From positions 1 to 53,810 of IMG/VR virus record IMGVR_UViG_3300010938_000051: a stretch of 53,810 nt of DNA; one strand, written 5' to 3'. Made by a program: the position numbers and the translations under genes. The notes beneath the pieces were generated by a model, which saw nothing but the letters and a program-made list of their open reading frames with translations, was not told the DNA's origin and made no database searches. Origin of the DNA: a virus. This document shows, piece after piece, positions 20,094-27,090 of this stretch (within the stretch, counting starts at the first letter, position 1; each line of letters begins with the position of its first letter).

Positions 20094-20377
20094 GCGTGTG
20101 GGTTCCGGAAGACGTTGCCGGGGCTGAGGAATTTGAGCCGACGCAGGCGGCTTTCAAGAAGATTGTTGGCGAGAAGGGCGTGGAATTTTTCAATAGATAC
20201 AAGAAGATGCTGGAAAGGACGCGGGAGATTCACGGACCGGAAGACCGGGTTGTGGTTTGGCGCGGCGGGATTCGCCGGAAGGATGGGATGCAACGGGTGA
20301 TCGGCGCGACGGTGGAGGTTGGGGGACGGCCTTTGCTGTGGGCGGAAGCGTATGGGTGGGGCGAGTGCAGCTTCTAA
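20090..20377 (+). CDS. 95-residue protein of unknown function
   Basis: Starts at GTG 20090, whose TGA partner is the terL stop (GTGA overlap); GTG 20087 is an alternative. Contains AAFKKIVGEKGVEFFNRYKK, a helical stretch, then DRVVVWRGGIRRKDGMQRV and EVGGRPLLWAEAYGWGECS. Its last 13 bases overlap the next gene. The position between terminase and a gp13-like gene fits a small virion or assembly protein. Confidence 0.55.
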   Translation: MSVWVPEDVAGAEEFEPTQAAFKKIVGEKGVEFFNRYKKMLERTREIHGPEDRVVVWRGGIRRKDGMQRVIGATVEVGGRPLLWAEAYGWGECSF

Positions 20378-20880
20378 CAGATGTAACCTATACAGCCCTG
20401 GAATATGTTTGTATGAATATGCGTGCGGCGGATGCGCGCGAGGTTTATGCGCTTCGGCCGCATGATAATCCGCTTCAGTTGGCGGCGGAGTCTTTTGCTG
20501 CGATCCGGGGGCAGGGGAGAGGTCGGATTGGATGGTGGCGTGGGCGGCCTGCGGCGGTCGCGGCCTTCACGGAGGCATGGCCGGGGACGTGGGAGATATG
20601 GATGTTCGGAACGGATGAGTTCCGGAATTGCGCGATTGATCTCATCCGGTGGTTTCGCAAAGAGGCGAATGACATTCTGAAGGTATGCGACGGCAGGAGG
20701 TTGCAGTGCGATAGTGCGGCGTATCATGAGGAAGCGCACCGGCTGATCCGCGCGGCGGGCGGCGTCGAGGAGGCGCGATTTCGGAAGTACGGCAAACACG
20801 GAGACGACTTCATCCGGTTTGTCTGGCTGAATGGTGAGAATGACGCGGTGTTGCGTCCTGGCTTTGTAAGGGTTGCGTGA
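20365..20880 (+). CDS. Internal virion protein A-like (T7 gp13 / acyltransferase-like)
   Basis: A 171-residue protein from GTG 20365. It contains DVTYTALEYVCMNMRAADAR, then PAAVAAFTEAWPGTWEIWMF GTDEF, LIRWFRKEANDILKVCDGRR and RFRKYGKHGDDFIRFVW, the order seen in T7 gp13-family proteins and related GNAT-fold phage proteins. T7 gp13 is needed for internal core assembly. Here it sits between packaging and portal genes. A longer upstream frame to 20257 has no similarity. Confidence 0.7.
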   Translation: MQLLTDVTYTALEYVCMNMRAADAREVYALRPHDNPLQLAAESFAAIRGQGRGRIGWWRGRPAAVAAFTEAWPGTWEIWMFGTDEFRNCAIDLIRWFRKEANDILKVCDGRRLQCDSAAYHEEAHRLIRAAGGVEEARFRKYGKHGDDFIRFVWLNGENDAVLRPGFVRVA

Positions 20881-21215
20881 TGTGGTTTGAGTTGCCGACT
20901 TGGGCGAATGTGGTTTTGTTTATTGTGCGGATTCTGGGAGCGATAGTGATGATGTTCGGCCCGATCATCATGCTGGCGGCGGGACGAAAGAGCACGGTCA
21001 TTCCGGCGGTATTTGCAATGATTGCGGCGGTCTGGGTATGGGGTGGAACGAATATTCTGCTTTCCGCAGCGTCCCCACGCTGGAGGATTGATGCCTTGGG
21101 GCTCTTGGAGACGTTTGTTCTGACGTTTCTGATTGCTTTGTTGTGGGCGTATGTGTCCTGGGTGATTGTCTATTACGGAGTGAGGATGGTGCATCATTTT
21201 TCCGGGAGGGACTGA
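20880..21215 (+). CDS. Three-pass membrane protein
   Basis: A 111-residue protein with hydrophobic spans near 9-35 (NVVLFIVRILGAIVMMFGPI), 40-62 (VIPAVFAMIAAVWVWGGTNI) and 75-100 (LETFVLTFLIALLWAYVSWV). The ATG overlaps the previous stop (TGATG). The size and three spans would suit a holin, but the lysis genes are 30 kb away, so a different envelope role is as likely. A class I holin cannot be excluded. Confidence 0.6.
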   Translation: MWFELPTWANVVLFIVRILGAIVMMFGPIIMLAAGRKSTVIPAVFAMIAAVWVWGGTNILLSAASPRWRIDALGLLETFVLTFLIALLWAYVSWVIVYYGVRMVHHFSGRD

Positions 21216-21217
21216 CG

Positions 21218-21418
21218 ATGTGCTTTGGTGGGTCGAAGTCGTCGAATACGGAGCCGCCTCCGCCGAAGCCGCCGACGACGTTCGCGCCGGCACCGGAGAC
21301 GGATGAGATGCGCCGGATGGCGGCGATCACTGCCGGCGTGCAGCAGGGAACGACGATTGGAACGACGGCTCCAGCCGCGCCCGGAACCTACGGCGCGGAA
21401 CTTGGACGAGGAGGCTGA
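21218..21418 (+). CDS. Tandem small Pro-rich protein, copy 1
   Basis: A 66-residue protein, MCFGGSKSSNTEPPPPKPPT..., then MRRMAAITAGVQQG and the end GTYGAELGRGG. GGGAGGG precedes the ATG. The next two genes start with the same MC-x-G pattern and the first of them shares the ending FGAELGKGG. Proteins of this type lie just before the connector gene in podoviruses and are unassigned. Confidence 0.6.
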   Translation: MCFGGSKSSNTEPPPPKPPTTFAPAPETDEMRRMAAITAGVQQGTTIGTTAPAAPGTYGAELGRGG

Positions 21419-21420
21419 AG

Positions 21421-21594
21421 ATGTGCATGGGAAGATCGAAGTCGAGCACTCCGGCGCCACAGCCGGCTCCGGTGCAGCCCGTGCAGGGAAGCACGGTGCC
21501 GGATGTGTCACAGCAGCAGCGCATGGCCGCCGTGGCGACGAGCACGACGCAGCCGCAGAGCACGTTCGGCGCTGAGCTTGGCAAAGGAGGCTAA
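21421..21594 (+). CDS. Tandem small Pro-rich protein, copy 2
   Basis: A 57-residue protein, MCMGRSKSSTPAPQPAPVQP, then QQQRMAAVATSTTQPQSTFG and AELGKGG. Clear paralogue of the gene 2 bases upstream, by shared SKSS, RMAA and AELG-x-GG segments. The ribosome site is inside the end of copy 1 (GAGGAGG). Confidence 0.65.
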   Translation: MCMGRSKSSTPAPQPAPVQPVQGSTVPDVSQQQRMAAVATSTTQPQSTFGAELGKGG

Positions 21595-21596
21595 GC

Positions 21597-21800
21597 ATGT
21601 GTGGAAAGGCAGCACCGCCGCCGCAGCCGCAGGCTCCGCCAGCTCCGATCCCGAAACGGGACGAGAAGATCGACGCGATGCGCCGGACGCAATCGCGCGC
21701 CGCATCCGCACGGGCGTCGGGCTATGAAAGCACACTCCTGTCGGGACAGGGCGGTGACACGTCGCCGGCCCCCGTCACGAAGCCGGTACTCGGCGGATGA
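21597..21800 (+). CDS. Tandem small Pro-rich protein, copy 3
   Basis: A 67-residue protein, MCGKAAPPPQPQAPPAPIPK, then RDEKIDAMRRTQSRAASARA and STLLSGQGGDTSPAPVTKPV. This version, with the S-T-L-L-x-G-x-x-G-D-T-S block, is the form commonly found before podovirus connector genes. Copies 1 and 2 lack that block. The stop overlaps the connector start by ATGA. Probably a small structural component. Confidence 0.65.
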   Translation: MCGKAAPPPQPQAPPAPIPKRDEKIDAMRRTQSRAASARASGYESTLLSGQGGDTSPAPVTKPVLGG

Positions 21801-23593
21801 TCGAATCTGATCGGGTCGAAGCCCTTAAGCTTCGCTACGAGTCCCTGAAAGGGTCGTCCGAGCGCACCAATTGCGAGGCGCACTGGCAGGAAATTGCCGA
21901 GTATATCCTGCCGACGAAGACGACTTTCACGGGAATGCGGACCGCTGGCGACAAGCGTATGACGCGCGTGCTCGATACAGTCGGGATCGTTGCCAACGAA
22001 ATGTTGGCAGCCGGCCTGCACGGCATGGCCACCAACCCTTCGAGCCAGTGGTTCAGCCTCCGGATGATCATGCGGAGGTTGATCACGCCGGACGGGCAGA
22101 GGATCGACATCAATGAGTTGCCGTCCGTGCAGAAGTATCTGGCGGACGTGGAAGAGATTATCTGGACCCGGCTCTATCAGCCGGGCACGAATTTTACAAC
22201 CGCGCTCCATGAAATGTATCTGGACATGGGCGCGTTCGGAACCGCAATCCTGTTCGTGTCCCAGCGCGACGACGGCGGACTGATTTTCGAATGCCGCCCG
22301 CTGGCGGAATGCGTGATTGCCGAAAACTCGGATGGCCGCGTCGATACGGTCTTCCGGCGTACGAAGTTCACAGTGCGCCAGATGATGCAGATGGCGGACC
22401 GAAGCGGCTGGAAGGTCTCGGATGCCGTCCGGCAGATGTGGGCCAATGATCGCGAAAATCAAAAGGACAACACGGTTGAGGTGATCCACGCGGTCTATCC
22501 GCGCAAGGAACGGGAATACGGCCGGAAAGACCGCCGCAACAAACCCTGGGCCAGTTGCTACTTCGAGTATGAAACAGGCCAGCTTCTGGAGGAAGGCGGG
22601 TTCGACGAGTTCCCGTATCTGGTCGGACGCTGGTCGAAGTATTCGGGTGAGGTCTACGCGCGCTCGCCCGGCATGACCGCCCTGCCAGACATCAAGATGC
22701 TTCAGGCGATGCAACTCGCCAAGATCAAGCTGGTGCAGAAAGCCGCCGATCCGCCCATGTGGGTGCGCGACGAAGGCGTGGTCGGACCCCAGAATACCGT
22801 GCCGGGCGGCGTTACTTACTGGCGCGGCAACCCCAATGAAGGGGTGATGCTGCATCCGACCAACCTGCAAGGCTATCAGGCGCTAACTGCGGAGATTCAG
22901 GCAATCCGCGAAAGCATCTTGCGCATCTTCTTTGCCGACCTGATGCGCATGACGGACCGCGCCAACATGACCGCAACGGAAGTCATGCAGCGCACGGCGG
23001 AACAAATGCGCCTGCTCGGCCCGCTCATCGGACGGCTGGAAAGCGAAGTTCTCGGCCCGCTCATCGAGCGCGTGTTCGGCATCCTGTCGAGGCTCGGATT
23101 GCTGCCCGCCCCGCCACCGGAGATTCAGGGCGAGGAGTTCACGGTCGAGTACGTGTCGCCCATCGCAACCGCACAGAAGCAGGTGACGGCGCAGAGCATC
23201 CTGCAAGTGATGCGGGTGATCGCCGGAACATACGGCCCGGAAATCGGCGTACAGGTGGCCATGAAGGCAACCGATCCGGTGAAGCTGTTCCGCTGGGCCT
23301 GGGACCTGTTTAATGCCGATCCCGATCTTCTGAAGGACGAGGAAGCGGTGGCGGCCATGGAACAGCTTGAGCAGATGCAGCGTCAGATGACGCTGGCTCA
23401 GCCGGCTGCGGATATCGTCCAGAAGGGCGCGAAGGCCGTCAAGGATGTATCGGCGGCGCAAGGCCAGCCGAATGGCGTCGATGTGCAGGGGTTGGTTGCG
23501 CAGATTGCCCGGAATGTCCAGGAAAACCCCAGGGCGCGTGAAGAAGTGCGAGCGTTGATGAACGGCGAAATGCCGAGCACTCCGGCTCTATGA
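21797..23593 (+). CDS. Head-tail connector (portal) protein
   Basis: A 598-residue protein of the T7-like head-tail connector family. N-terminal LKLRYESLKGSSERTNCEAH and WQEIAEYILPTKTTF, then the typical MAADGLHG-like MLAAGLHGMATNPSSQWFSL, central MDMGAFGTAILF and a helical wing with RIFFADLMRMTDRANMTATE VMQRTAEQ, the most conserved portal segment. The C-terminus is Ala/Gln-rich. It forms the dodecameric ring at the vertex through which DNA enters and leaves. It starts at ATG 21797, overlapping copy 3 of the Pro-rich genes. Confidence 0.93.
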   Translation: MIESDRVEALKLRYESLKGSSERTNCEAHWQEIAEYILPTKTTFTGMRTAGDKRMTRVLDTVGIVANEMLAAGLHGMATNPSSQWFSLRMIMRRLITPDGQRIDINELPSVQKYLADVEEIIWTRLYQPGTNFTTALHEMYLDMGAFGTAILFVSQRDDGGLIFECRPLAECVIAENSDGRVDTVFRRTKFTVRQMMQMADRSGWKVSDAVRQMWANDRENQKDNTVEVIHAVYPRKEREYGRKDRRNKPWASCYFEYETGQLLEEGGFDEFPYLVGRWSKYSGEVYARSPGMTALPDIKMLQAMQLAKIKLVQKAADPPMWVRDEGVVGPQNTVPGGVTYWRGNPNEGVMLHPTNLQGYQALTAEIQAIRESILRIFFADLMRMTDRANMTATEVMQRTAEQMRLLGPLIGRLESEVLGPLIERVFGILSRLGLLPAPPPEIQGEEFTVEYVSPIATAQKQVTAQSILQVMRVIAGTYGPEIGVQVAMKATDPVKLFRWAWDLFNADPDLLKDEEAVAAMEQLEQMQRQMTLAQPAADIVQKGAKAVKDVSAAQGQPNGVDVQGLVAQIARNVQENPRAREEVRALMNGEMPSTPAL

Positions 23594-23877
23594 CAGAGCG
23601 GCGCACGCGGAACCGCAAGAAAGCCGAACAGACAATCGCTGAGATTTGGAAGGCGTTCTACCACGGCGCGGGTAGACCGGCGATTGCTGCCCTGTTGGCT
23701 GAGTTCAACGTCTATACGCAGGCTCCACGGGGCCTTGATGCTTTCGAGGCCGGACGCCTCGAAGGCCAGCGTGATGTGCTGTTGCGTATCGTGCATTTGG
23801 TCAACCTCAAACCGGAAGACTTCGTGCAGCACATGCAGGAAGACTCCGAGTTGTTAGACAGGATTATGATGCGATGA
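23590..23877 (+). CDS. Bbp19-like small protein
   Basis: A 95-residue protein between portal and scaffold, with PAIAALLAEFNVYTQAPRGL, then DAFEAGRLEGQRDVLLRIVH, the pattern of the Bbp19 family of BPP-1-like podoviruses. A basic N-terminus (TERRTRNRKKAEQ) precedes it. Role unproven; the position suggests head assembly. ATGA overlaps occur at both ends. Confidence 0.65.
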   Translation: MTERRTRNRKKAEQTIAEIWKAFYHGAGRPAIAALLAEFNVYTQAPRGLDAFEAGRLEGQRDVLLRIVHLVNLKPEDFVQHMQEDSELLDRIMMR

Positions 23878-24770
23878 GTCTCAATGCAGCGACGGCAGTT
23901 GCGGAGAACACGGGCGGATCAACGGTTCTGACGGAAGGCAGCCCGCCACCGGCGGCCAATGGCAATGCGGCCCCAAAGGACGGAGCCGCCGCAGCAATTC
24001 AGGCGGCCATGGACGGTCCGCCGGAATACATTCCGGCCAAGTTCTGGGACCCGGAACGCAAAGCCCCGCGCATCGAAGAACTCGGTAAGGGGTATCTGAG
24101 CCTCGAACGGTTGCTGAGCCGCGAGAAGATTCCAGTCCCGGCCAACGACGACGACGTAGAAGGCTGGGAGCGCGCCTATTCGGCGCTGGGCCGCCCGGAA
24201 GCTCCCGATAAGTACGAGTTTGAACGGCCAACTCTCCCGAAAGAACTGCCCTACGACGAGGACGCGGAGAAGGCATTCCGGCAATGGGCCTATCAGAACG
24301 GGCTCAATCGACGGCAGGCCAAGAACCTCTATGAAGCCTATGTCAAGACGCAAGTCGAACGGCATACGCAGTACGAGCAGTACCGCCAGCAGGCGCGCGC
24401 CCAGGCGGAAGCCGCCATGCAGCGCAAGTACGGCGATCAGTTTCAAGCCAAGGTGCAGAAGGCCAAGGCCGCGCTGCAAAAGTACGCGGACCCGGACTAC
24501 GTGAAATGGCTCGATGAAAGCGGACAGGGCAACGATCCGCGCGTCATCGAAGCCTGGATCAGGGTCGGCGAGGAAATGGCCGGTGACGAGCGCCTGAAGG
24601 GACAGGTCGAACAGCAGGTGAGCCCGGAAGACATCGAGAAGGCGATTGCCGACTTCCGTGCCCGTCACATGAAGGTCCTCATGGATCGCGACCACCCGGA
24701 CCATCAGTCGCGCCTGCGGGAATACACAAGGCTCTTTGAGCAAGCCTACGGCAGCAGGCCAGTGGCATGA
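23874..24770 (+). CDS. Scaffolding protein
   Basis: A 298-residue acidic protein between portal and capsid genes. It has a flexible N-terminus (1-50), then PAKFWDPERKAPRIEELGKG and LERLLSREKIPVPANDD, the usual W-D...R-x-E-x-L-x-K-x-Y-x-x-L-E opening of podovirus scaffolds, a long Gln/Ala/Arg coiled coil (about 145-205), and a basic C-terminal helix that should contact capsid. It directs prohead assembly and is later lost or cleaved. TGA overlaps the next start. Confidence 0.85.
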   Translation: MSLNAATAVAENTGGSTVLTEGSPPPAANGNAAPKDGAAAAIQAAMDGPPEYIPAKFWDPERKAPRIEELGKGYLSLERLLSREKIPVPANDDDVEGWERAYSALGRPEAPDKYEFERPTLPKELPYDEDAEKAFRQWAYQNGLNRRQAKNLYEAYVKTQVERHTQYEQYRQQARAQAEAAMQRKYGDQFQAKVQKAKAALQKYADPDYVKWLDESGQGNDPRVIEAWIRVGEEMAGDERLKGQVEQQVSPEDIEKAIADFRARHMKVLMDRDHPDHQSRLREYTRLFEQAYGSRPVA

Positions 24771-24958
24771 GCAAGGAAAGCACAGAGTTCGCGCGCCGCG
24801 TCCGAGGAATCGGAATCTGGGTCGCGCCTGAAGAATTGCGTGAGGATACGAGGGCTGAGGGACAAGCCGAAGTGCCCCCTCGCAAAGGCCCCGGTCGGCC
24901 ACGCAAAAATCCGGAGAACCGTCGCGTCTGGGACGGCCCGGTCCTCGATAGTGACTGA
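24767..24958 (+). CDS. Small AT-hook-like protein
   Basis: A 63-residue basic protein containing PPRKGPGRPRKNPENRR, in which GPGRPRK matches the AT-hook core that binds A/T-rich minor groove. The N-terminus (SKESTEFARRVRGIGIWVA) is unrecognised. Located between scaffold and capsid genes, so it could package with DNA or help assembly. It may be only a conserved small head gene. Confidence 0.6.
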   Translation: MSKESTEFARRVRGIGIWVAPEELREDTRAEGQAEVPPRKGPGRPRKNPENRRVWDGPVLDSD

Positions 24959-25051
24959 GTAGACACGCTTCTACCACGGCCCCGTCCGGGACAACCGTTT
25001 CTGGTCGAGCGAACGCAACATCAGCAACAAATTGGACGGGAACTGTAAGCC
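24959..25051 (+). other. Leader of the capsid gene
   Basis: A 93-base non-coding stretch between the AT-hook gene and the capsid gene, with GGACGGGAACTG close to the capsid start. It may hold a promoter or RNA-stability element for strong capsid expression, but I see no clear -35/-10 or hairpin. Confidence 0.4.
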
Positions 25052-25954
25052 ATGAGCTTTCAGGTCACTGAAGCCTTTCGCCGGCAATATCAGGCGAACG
25101 TCGATCTTCTCTCGCAGCAGAAAGGATCGAAGCTGAGGAAAGCGGTGCGCGTCGAAACGGTCAAAGCTCAGAGCGCCTTCTTCGAGCAGATCGGCTCGGC
25201 AACCGCACAACTCAAGACCTCGCGGCACGCTGATACGCCGCAGATCGACACGCCGCACCAGAGACGGCGTGTCACGCTGTCGGATTATGTATGGGCAGAC
25301 CTGATCGACAACGAAGATCAGATCCGGATGCTGATCGATCCGACTTCGCCTTATGCCGAGGTCGCGGCAATGGCGATGGGCCGCAAGATGGACGAGCTCC
25401 TGATCGCGGCCGCCGACGCAACCGCCTATACCGGTGTCGATGGCACGACATCGACTTCCTACGACAGCAATATGACCATTGCCGTCACGGAGCGCTGGCC
25501 GGGTGTCACGTCGGCGGATTACGGACTCAACGTTGCGAAGATCCTCTCAGCAAGCGAGAAGCTGGCGGCGGCGAATGTCGATTCCGACGATGATCGGTGG
25601 CTTGTCATCAATGCGCGTCAGAGGAATTCGCTCCTCAAAGACACGCATGTGTCGAGCTACGACTATAACGAGATGAGGCCACTCCAGAGTGGACAGGTTG
25701 CAAAGTTCGGCGGATTCAACATCATCATGACGGAACTGCTCGGCACTTCGAGCGGCAACGACAAGGTGCTGTATTTCGCCAAAGGCGGTCTGCTGCTCGG
25801 CCTCGGCAAGGACATCAACGTCCGTGTCAGCGAGCGGCCGGACAAGAACTATGCGACGCAGGTCTTCAGCTCCATGTCGATTGGAGCGACGCGGATGGAG
25901 GAGGCACGCGTTGGCGTGATCCTTTGCCACCCGACCAATGGTCCGGGCGCATGA
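25052..25954 (+). CDS. Major capsid protein
   Basis: A 300-residue protein in the capsid position, of the BPP-1-like HK97-fold class. N-terminal FQVTEAFRRQYQANVDLLSQ, then RVTLSDYVWADLIDNEDQIR (DYVWADLID is the conserved patch), AAMAMGRKMDELLIAAADAT and a long central P/A domain with GFNIIMTELLG and LFFAKGG-like LYFAKGGLLLGLG, ending TRMEEARVGVILCHPTNG. It forms the icosahedral shell; no protease gene is nearby, so maturation is probably without N-terminal cleavage. Only the region up to about 60 is likely to contact the scaffold. Confidence 0.88.
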   Translation: MSFQVTEAFRRQYQANVDLLSQQKGSKLRKAVRVETVKAQSAFFEQIGSATAQLKTSRHADTPQIDTPHQRRRVTLSDYVWADLIDNEDQIRMLIDPTSPYAEVAAMAMGRKMDELLIAAADATAYTGVDGTTSTSYDSNMTIAVTERWPGVTSADYGLNVAKILSASEKLAAANVDSDDDRWLVINARQRNSLLKDTHVSSYDYNEMRPLQSGQVAKFGGFNIIMTELLGTSSGNDKVLYFAKGGLLLGLGKDINVRVSERPDKNYATQVFSSMSIGATRMEEARVGVILCHPTNGPGA

Positions 25955-25983
25955 TCGGTAGCTTCTGAGGAAGGATTGATAAT

Positions 25984-26412
25984 ATGGCAACTCTCTACGC
26001 AAGCGAAGCCAGCGGCTACCTCAACACGAATCCAATTAGTCTTGCCAATGGCGCAGTTCATGCCGCAAGGCTCAGGCGGTATCGTGCGACAATCACGCTG
26101 GCAAGCCAGACCACATCGGACACGATTGTTCTGGCGCGCGTGCCGAAAGGCAGCGCATTTGCCTATGGCGTGCTCACGGCGTCGGCCTCGCTCGGAACGT
26201 CAACGATTGCGATTGGCGTTTCCAGCGATACCGCCAAGTACCGGGCGGCCGCGACGTTCACGGCGACCGATACGCCGACCATGTTCGGCAAGGCGTCGGC
26301 CGTGAGCGCAAGCACGCTGTCGAGCGATGAGGACATCTTCATCACCATCGGAACGGCGAGCCTTCCGTCGTCGGGAACGCTGGTGGTGGACCTCTACTTC
26401 TCGGGCGTCTAA
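25984..26412 (+). CDS. Probable capsid cement (decoration) protein
   Basis: A 142-residue protein directly after the capsid gene. Beta-rich throughout (ATLYASEASGYLNTN, ARLRRYRATITLASQTTSDT, GVLTASASLGTSTIAIGV, DIFITIGTASLPSSGTLVVD LYF). Size, place and beta content fit the jelly-roll cement protein of BPP-1. It should sit on the outside of the capsid. AAGGATTGATAAT precedes the ATG. A strong hairpin follows the gene. Confidence 0.7.
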   Translation: MATLYASEASGYLNTNPISLANGAVHAARLRRYRATITLASQTTSDTIVLARVPKGSAFAYGVLTASASLGTSTIAIGVSSDTAKYRAAATFTATDTPTMFGKASAVSASTLSSDEDIFITIGTASLPSSGTLVVDLYFSGV

Positions 26413-26420
26413 GCAAGGAG

Positions 26421-26443
26421 GCGGGGGGCCATAACCCCCCCGC
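26421..26443 (+). terminator. Hairpin after the capsid and cement genes
   Basis: GCGGGGGG (26421-26428), a short loop with CCATAA and CCCCCCCGC (26435-26443) form a strong stem right after the cement gene stop, followed by TTGAAAC. It probably reduces transcription past the highly expressed capsid genes. Confidence 0.7.
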
Positions 26444-26450
26444 TTGAAAC

Positions 26451-27080
26451 ATGGCCGTAACGTCCGAGACTGAGATTTGCAATCTTGCGCTGAGCCGGAT
26501 CGGCCACAAGCTGATCACGTCCCTGATGGAAGATTCCAGGGCAGCCGAACTATGTAATTTGCATTATGCGCGAGCCAGGAACTCGCTGCTCCGGTCCTAT
26601 CCCTGGAACTTCGCAATCCGCCGCGCAACCCTCGCGCTTTCATCCACAACTCCAAATCACGAATACACCTATCAGCACACGTTGCCGACGGATTGCCTGA
26701 AGGTCATCCGGACCAATTGGGAAGCGGACGGATCGGTGGGGACGGCGGTCTATGGATCGCTCAATGACTACGGATACTCAATCCCGCCGCTGCCGTACCG
26801 GATCGAAGGCCGGCATCTCCTGTGCAATGAGGAAACGGTTAAGATCGAGTACATCGCGGAAGTGACGGATGTGGCGCAGTTCGATGAGCTGTTCGTCGAT
26901 GTGCTGGCCCAGCGCCTCGCGGCAGAAATTGCCTTGGCATTGACGGACAATCAGGCCCTCACGAAAGGTATGTGGGACATCTATCAGGCGAAGCTGGTCG
27001 AGGCGCGGCTGGTTGACTCCATGGAAGGAACTCCGCGCGACATCGTGAATACGTCCGGCTGGCTAGCCGCACGGCTCTAG
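26451..27080 (+). CDS. Tail tubular protein A (gp11-like adaptor)
   Basis: A 209-residue protein of the T7 gp11 type. N-terminal ETEICNLALSRIGHKLITSL, ELCNLHYARARNSLLRSYPW and NFAIRRATLAL carry the typical LCN...YxxARxxLLRxxPWNFA signature. A beta-rich middle with HTLPTDCLKVIRTN and CNEETVKIEYIAEVTD follows. The end is helical (LAQRLAAEIALALTDNQALT). It forms the ring that joins portal to nozzle. GGAG-type ribosome sites are weak; the ATG lies within AAACATGG. Confidence 0.9.
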   Translation: MAVTSETEICNLALSRIGHKLITSLMEDSRAAELCNLHYARARNSLLRSYPWNFAIRRATLALSSTTPNHEYTYQHTLPTDCLKVIRTNWEADGSVGTAVYGSLNDYGYSIPPLPYRIEGRHLLCNEETVKIEYIAEVTDVAQFDELFVDVLAQRLAAEIALALTDNQALTKGMWDIYQAKLVEARLVDSMEGTPRDIVNTSGWLAARL

Positions 27081-27090
27081 GAGACAAGGC

